The notes beneath the pieces were generated by a model. The model saw only the letters and a program-made list of their open reading frames with translations, had not been told where the DNA came from and did not search any database. A DNA stretch of 64,000 nt from Verrucomicrobiia bacterium (GTDB lineage Bacteria > Zixibacteria > MSB-5A5 > DSPP01): assembly GCA_035574275.1 (NCBI GenBank), contig DATLYY010000073.1, positions 1 through 64,000 of the forward strand, written 5' to 3'. A program made the position numbers and the translations under genes. Positions 59,685 through 64,000 of the stretch are shown in pieces. Position 1 is the stretch's first letter. Every line of letters starts with the position of its first letter.

Positions 59685-60959
59685 ATGGCGGAATACTTGC
59701 AGGAAGAAAACCAGAAACTCCGGCAGGCGGTGGAGGAGCTTTCGCTTTTGAACGAAATTGCCACGGCGGTTTCCTCCACGATGCCGATGGAGGAAATTAA
59801 CAAGCTTATCGTGAGCAAATGCCTTTCCCGTATCCGGGCAGAACAGGGGTACATCTCTCTTATTGACAGCCAGGAAAAAACCGGTAACACCCACACCTTG
59901 GTACGGGTATTCGACAAATCCACCCTAACGGTCCCCTTCCGGCTGGGTATCACGCTCACCGGCTGGATGGTGAAAAACCAAACGCCACTTCTGGTCAATG
60001 ACGCCTTGACCGACGAACGGTTTCAGGGAACCGAGTGGAACGGCGTTCCCGTCCGCTCGGTTCTTGCCGTACCGCTCAAGGTCAAAAACCGGCTCATCGG
60101 CTTTATGGCTCTTTTTAACCGGAAGGAGGGGGATTTCACGCCGGAGGACCAGCGGCTTTTGTCCATTGTGGGGATGCAATCGGCCCAGACCATTGAAGCG
60201 GCCCGGCTGTACGAGGAGGAAAAGCGGGCCGCGGCCATGGAAGAGGAGTTGCGGGCCGCCAAGACCATCCAACAAAATCTCCTCCCCAAAACCGTTCCCC
60301 AGATAGCCGGCTTTAACGTGGCCGGCTATATGCTCCCGGCCAAGGAAGTGGGAGGGGATTATTACGATTACCTGACTTTGCCGGAAGGGCGCTGGGGGTT
60401 TGTGGTGGCCGACGTGGCCGGCAAAGGGCTTCCGGCGGCGATGCTGATGTCAAATCTGCAGGGAACCATCCGCGCCCAGGCCGGCGTGACCAATTCCTGC
60501 GCCCAGTGCGTGGTGGTTGCCAACCGGATGCTCAAGCTTTCCGTTTCTCCCGGACAGTTCGTCACCCTCTTTCTGGCCGCATTGGACCCGGTTAAAATGA
60601 CGCTTTCATACTGCAACGCCGGCCACAATCCCCCCTATCTTTTCAAGCCGGATGGAAGTCACCGGGAGCTGACCGTCGGCGGGCCGCTTTTGGGGGCGTT
60701 TGACGGGTTGCCCTATGACGAGGAAACGGTAATGCTTTCTGGGGGGGAGGTCTTGGTGATATTTTCCGATGGCGTTACGGAGGCGAACAATGAAACAGGA
60801 GAGATGTTCGGTGAAGGGCGGTTACTTGGAACGGTCAAACCGGTTTTGTCAAAAACAGCTCCGGAGATTTTGGCGCAGGTCACCGAATCCGTGCGCCGTT
60901 TCGCCGGCAGCGCCCCGGCGGCGGACGATTTGACGCTTTTGGTGATTAAGGCTCTGTAG
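59685..60959 (+). CDS. GAF-PP2C (RsbU/SpoIIE-type) serine phosphatase
   Basis: 424 residues from ATG at 59685; the frame opens to 59553 but that part is not conserved. A short coiled coil leads to a GAF domain (~35-175, with VRSVLAVPLKVKNRLIGFMALFN in pieces). A signalling helix (AKTIQQNLLPK) precedes the PP2C/SpoIIE domain. Metal Asp residues are in EVGGDYYDYL, VVADVAGKGLPAAM, FSDGVTEA and ADDLTLLVI. Such phosphatases dephosphorylate anti-anti-sigma (STAS) proteins in partner switching. No STAS or anti-sigma gene is in the window. Its last 14 nt overlap the convergent peptidase gene. Confidence 0.9.
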   Translation: MAEYLQEENQKLRQAVEELSLLNEIATAVSSTMPMEEINKLIVSKCLSRIRAEQGYISLIDSQEKTGNTHTLVRVFDKSTLTVPFRLGITLTGWMVKNQTPLLVNDALTDERFQGTEWNGVPVRSVLAVPLKVKNRLIGFMALFNRKEGDFTPEDQRLLSIVGMQSAQTIEAARLYEEEKRAAAMEEELRAAKTIQQNLLPKTVPQIAGFNVAGYMLPAKEVGGDYYDYLTLPEGRWGFVVADVAGKGLPAAMLMSNLQGTIRAQAGVTNSCAQCVVVANRMLKLSVSPGQFVTLFLAALDPVKMTLSYCNAGHNPPYLFKPDGSHRELTVGGPLLGAFDGLPYDEETVMLSGGEVLVIFSDGVTEANNETGEMFGEGRLLGTVKPVLSKTAPEILAQVTESVRRFAGSAPAADDLTLLVIKAL

Positions 60960-63150
60960 ATTTTGGCTTTTTCAAGGCCTGAATACTTTCTTCCATCCCC
61001 AAAACCTTGAACACGAACGCGTAAATGTCCGATTGCTCCTCGATAACCTTGGTGGTCGGTTTCCCGGCGCCGTGTCCCGCCTTCGTCTCCACCCGCAAAA
61101 GAATCGGGTTTTTCCCCGCATCCGCGGTTTGAATGGCGGCGGCGAACTTTTTTGAATGGGCCGGCACCACCCGGTCGTCCGTGTCGGCGCTGGTGATTAT
61201 TGCGGGCGGGTAAGCCGTTCCTTTCTTGATGTTGTGCAGCGGGGAATAGGCGTGCAGAAACTTGAAATGCTCCGGGTTTTCCTCCGCGTTGCCGTATTCC
61301 GGCGCCCAGTAATGGCCGACCGTGAACTTGTGGTAGCGGAGCATGTCAATCACCGGCACCTGGCAGACCACCGCGCCGAAAAGCTCCGGGCGCTGGACCA
61401 TGCAGGCGGCCACCAAAAGCCCGCCGTTGGAGCCGCCGTTGATGACCAGCTTGGAAGAACTGGTGTATTTATTGGCAATTAACCATTCTCCTGCGGCGAT
61501 GAAGTCGTCAAACACATTCTGTTTTTTCTCCAGCATTCCGGCTTGGTGCCATTCCTCGCCGTATTCATCCCCACCCCGCAGGCAGGCCGTAGCGTAGATC
61601 CCCCCCGCCTCGAGCCAAACCAAGCGGGTAAGAGAGAAGAAGGGAGTCATGCTGGAGTTAAATCCGCCGTAACCGTAGAGCCAGACCGGGTTGTCTCCGT
61701 CTGACTCCAACCCTTTTTTGTGCGTGAGGAACATCGGTATTTTGGTGCCATCTTTCGAGGGGTAAAACACCTGCTTGGTTTCATAGCCGGCGGGATCAAA
61801 ATCGACTTCGGGCTTACGGAAAACGGCGCTCTGATTCGTCTGGAAATCGTAGCGGAAAATGGTGGTCGGGTACAAAAAGGAGGTGAAGTTGTAGAACATT
61901 TCGGAGTCGTTGGGCCCCCCGGAAATCCCGGCTACGGAGCCGATGGTGGGCAGTTCGATATCCCGCAGGAAGGAGCCGTTCAGGTTATAAGTTTTCAATT
62001 GATTATGAGCATGATGCCGGAACACGACGACGAATTGGTTGTTGACGGCGCTCACCGAAGAAATTACATCCTCCTGCTGGGGCAAAATCTCCCTCCAGTT
62101 TTCCCGGGCAGGGTTTTTCAAATCAACGGCGATAATGCGTCCGCGAGGAGCATTCAAATCGGTGTGAAAATAGAAGGTGGAACCGGCATTGTATACGAAA
62201 CTGTACAGGGCGTCGGCCTCATCCAATAGCCGCACAATTGGCCCGTCGGTTTCCAGATCCTTGTAGTAAATCCGGTTTTTCGGATCCGTGCCGTGCCAGA
62301 CATGAATGACCAGATAGCGGCCGTCCTCAGTGATTTTTGGAGAAAAGCCCATGTCCCCGTTGTCCGGCCGCTCATAGACGAGCGGGTCTTCCGACTGTGG
62401 CGTTCCCAATTTGTGCCAGTAGAGTTTGTTGTAGCGGTTCCGGTCTTCCGGGGCCACGGTGGAAGGATCGGGGTAGCGGTTGTAAAAGAAGCCCTCCTTG
62501 TTGTGTTTCCAAGCGACGTCCGTAAACTTGCAAAACTTTAAGACCTCGTCGTAATCCTTGCCGGTGTCCAGATTGCGAATCCGGAATTCCTGTTCATCGC
62601 TCCCCTTGGTTGATAAAGCATAGGCCAAGAGCGTTCCGTCCTTGGTGTATTCCGTTGCCGAAAGGGCAATCGTGCCGTCCGTGCTTAGTTGGTTCGGGTC
62701 GATGACCACCGAAGGCGTCGCATCCAACCCCTTTTGCATATACAGCACGGACTGGTTTTGCAGCCCCTCGTTTTTGGTGAAGAAATACCGCCCCTCCTTT
62801 TTCTTGGGAAGGCCGTATTTGGGATAATTCCAGAGTTTGGTCAGCCGGGTTTTGACCTTTTCCCGCGCGGGAATGTTGACGAAAGCGGCGGTCAATCGGT
62901 TTTGCGCCTCCACCCAGTCCAAAACCTCCGGTGAATCCGGATTTTCCAGCCAGCGATACGGGTCGGCCACCTTCGTGCCGTGGTAGTCCTCCACCACCGA
63001 GGCATCCATCCGAGCAGGGGGATAGGAGAATTTCTGTCCCCAGCCCACCTGGGTTATTCCCAAGAAGCCGAAAACTAAAAGAAGGATAACACGGCTTTTG
63101 AGTAGGTAGGGTTGACTCTTTCGCATAGATAGCGTGGGTTCCTGCTGCAT
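60946..63150 (-). CDS. Exported prolyl oligopeptidase (S9A)
   Basis: 734 residues from ATG at 63150 with AAAGGAG 7 nt upstream; the frame opens to 63186. A signal peptide or anchor lies at ~19-39 (VILLLVFGFLGITQVGWG). The N-terminal seven-bladed propeller domain begins with DASVVEDYHGTKVADPYRWLE. The hydrolase domain has catalytic Ser in NGGSNGGLLVAA, Asp in TSADTDDRVVPAHS and His in AGHGAGKP. It cuts short peptides after proline. With the exported Xaa-Pro aminopeptidase it suggests periplasmic use of proline-rich peptides. The 3' end overlaps the PP2C gene. Confidence 0.93.
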   Translation of the reverse strand: MQQEPTLSMRKSQPYLLKSRVILLLVFGFLGITQVGWGQKFSYPPARMDASVVEDYHGTKVADPYRWLENPDSPEVLDWVEAQNRLTAAFVNIPAREKVKTRLTKLWNYPKYGLPKKKEGRYFFTKNEGLQNQSVLYMQKGLDATPSVVIDPNQLSTDGTIALSATEYTKDGTLLAYALSTKGSDEQEFRIRNLDTGKDYDEVLKFCKFTDVAWKHNKEGFFYNRYPDPSTVAPEDRNRYNKLYWHKLGTPQSEDPLVYERPDNGDMGFSPKITEDGRYLVIHVWHGTDPKNRIYYKDLETDGPIVRLLDEADALYSFVYNAGSTFYFHTDLNAPRGRIIAVDLKNPARENWREILPQQEDVISSVSAVNNQFVVVFRHHAHNQLKTYNLNGSFLRDIELPTIGSVAGISGGPNDSEMFYNFTSFLYPTTIFRYDFQTNQSAVFRKPEVDFDPAGYETKQVFYPSKDGTKIPMFLTHKKGLESDGDNPVWLYGYGGFNSSMTPFFSLTRLVWLEAGGIYATACLRGGDEYGEEWHQAGMLEKKQNVFDDFIAAGEWLIANKYTSSSKLVINGGSNGGLLVAACMVQRPELFGAVVCQVPVIDMLRYHKFTVGHYWAPEYGNAEENPEHFKFLHAYSPLHNIKKGTAYPPAIITSADTDDRVVPAHSKKFAAAIQTADAGKNPILLRVETKAGHGAGKPTTKVIEEQSDIYAFVFKVLGMEESIQALKKPKSTEP

Positions 63151-63185
63151 TTGTTTGCTCCTTTGTCGTGTTTTTAAGTTACTCA

Positions 63186-63209
63186 ATGATTAAATGATTG
63201 AATGAATCA
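63186..63209. repeat. Three tandem 8-nt repeats upstream of the prolyl oligopeptidase gene
   Basis: ATGATTAA, ATGATTGA and ATGAATCA follow one another in the short A/T-rich gap between purF and the peptidase gene. On the minus strand this lies in the promoter region of the peptidase gene. Confidence 0.4.
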
Positions 63210-63215
63210 ATTTTT

Positions 63216-64000
63216 TCACGGCCAGATTTCCGCCGGGCGGCGGTCTTTTTTCTCCAAGGCATCCTTGCCGTGAAATTCAATTTTGGTCGGATATTTGCCC
63301 GCAAAGCAGGCTACGCAGAAATTTTCCCTGGGCAAGGAGGGCATCGAAAGCATCCCCTCAATGGAAAGATAGCCGAGCGAGTCCACGCCCAGATACTTGC
63401 GAATCTCCTCCACCGTGCGGCTGGATCCGATCAGTTCCTCCTTGGTCGGCATGTCGATGCCGTAAAAACAGGGGGAAACAATCGGCGGCGCCGAAACACG
63501 GAAGTGGACTTCCTTGGCCCCGACATCCCGCACCATCGACACCAGTTTTTTGGAGGTGGTGCCGCGCACGATGGAATCATCCACGATCACCACCCGCCGG
63601 TCCTTCAAAACCCCCTTCACAGGGTTGAACTTTATGCGCACGTCCAAGTCCCGGATGGCCTGCTCCGGGTGGATGAAGGTGCGCCCCACATAGTGATTGC
63701 GTATGAAGCCGATTTCCAGCTTGATGCCGGACTGTTCCGAAAAACCGAGCGCGGCGGTGTTGGAGCTGTCCGGAACGGCAATGACGATGTCCGCCTCCAC
63801 CGGTTTTTCGATGGCCAGCTGCCGTCCCAGCCGGCGGCGCACCTTGTCCACATTTTCCCCGTAAATCATCGAATCGGGGCGGGCGAAGTAGATGAATTCG
63901 AAGATGCAAAAAGCGTGCTCCTGCTTTTCAAACGGGAAATACGACTTTGGCCCTTTTTCATCGATGACCAAGACCTCCCCCGGGTTCACTTCCCGCAAAT
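63216..64000 (-). CDS. purF: Amidophosphoribosyltransferase, 3' part
   Basis: C-terminal ~260 residues of PurF, the first enzyme of purine synthesis; the 5' end is beyond the window. Visible are FEFIYFARPDSMIYGENV, VIAVPDSSNTAALGFSEQSG, the PRPP-binding loop VVIVDDSIVRGTTSKKLV and RVSAPPIVSPCFYGIDMPTKEELI. A Cys pair in ENFCVACFAG near the C-terminus matches the [4Fe-4S]-containing Bacillus-type PurF. The glutaminase domain is not in the window. Confidence 0.93.
   Translation of the reverse strand, partial: LREVNPGEVLVIDEKGPKSYFPFEKQEHAFCIFEFIYFARPDSMIYGENVDKVRRRLGRQLAIEKPVEADIVIAVPDSSNTAALGFSEQSGIKLEIGFIRNHYVGRTFIHPEQAIRDLDVRIKFNPVKGVLKDRRVVIVDDSIVRGTTSKKLVSMVRDVGAKEVHFRVSAPPIVSPCFYGIDMPTKEELIGSSRTVEEIRKYLGVDSLGYLSIEGMLSMPSLPRENFCVACFAGKYPTKIEFHGKDALEKKDRRPAEIWP

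Overview
The window is gene-dense bacterial chromosome with moderately high G+C. Almost every gap is under 250 bp, many genes overlap by 1-17 nt, and there are no phage, insertion sequence, CRISPR or rRNA sequences. Three large exported proteins end in paired dockerin-like Asp/Asn-rich repeats. Together with many hybrid histidine kinases, kinase-TolB-TPR proteins, exported peptidases and sigma70-like promoters with a TATATT -10, this suggests a Gram-negative bacterium of an FCB-type or related candidate phylum (Zixibacteria-like). That placement is inference from gene style, not from a marker phylogeny.

Layout. 1-3.7 kb: 3' end of hisS, an enoyl-CoA hydratase-family gene, a TIM-barrel amidohydrolase and a convergent saccharopine/lysine dehydrogenase-like gene. 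3.8-17.3 kb: six co-directional signalling genes (hybrid kinases, PAS/GAF/Cache sensors, receiver proteins, an HPt domain) and no DNA-binding or enzymatic output domain. 17.3-28.7 kb: tRNA-Leu, then a heat-shock and information-processing block hrcA-grpE-(exported MBL hydrolase)-dnaJ-prmA-rsmE-rpsU-yqeY-cvpA-mutS2-dnaG, with no dnaK in its usual place. 28.8-32.3 kb: a large exported dockerin-type protein on the minus strand. 32.5-40.8 kb: a cmk-plsC fusion, ispH, rpsA, mtaB and a degenerate histidine kinase carrying a receiver domain. 40.9-50.5 kb: a second dockerin-type protein, an FAD oxidoreductase, aroC, then a tight operon around one-carbon and methionine chemistry (MetE-like, glyA, thiamine-binding-like, cutA, PPC-domain, SAM hydrolase, nrdR, tatC). 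50.6-61 kb: two paralogous Ser/Thr kinase-TolB-TPR proteins flanking an exported Xaa-Pro peptidase, a third dockerin-type protein with HYR domains and a seven-repeat FG-GAP region, and a GAF-PP2C phosphatase. 61-64 kb: an exported prolyl oligopeptidase and the 3' part of purF.

How the genes work together. The 13.5-kb phosphorelay island looks like one co-expressed signalling network whose output must lie elsewhere. The hrcA-dnaG block serves protein folding, ribosome modification and replication priming. The 45-50 kb operon joins methyl transfer, serine-glycine exchange, SAM turnover and ribonucleotide reductase control. Several promoters recur as TTGnnn-N16/17-TATATT. At several genes without a Shine-Dalgarno sequence the -10 box lies only 7-10 nt before the start codon, which suggests leaderless mRNAs. 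Other genes carry a strong AGGAGG-like site.

Limits: family names come from motif recognition in the translated sequence. No database search, structure prediction or expression data was available. Residue positions are counted by hand and may be off by one or two.
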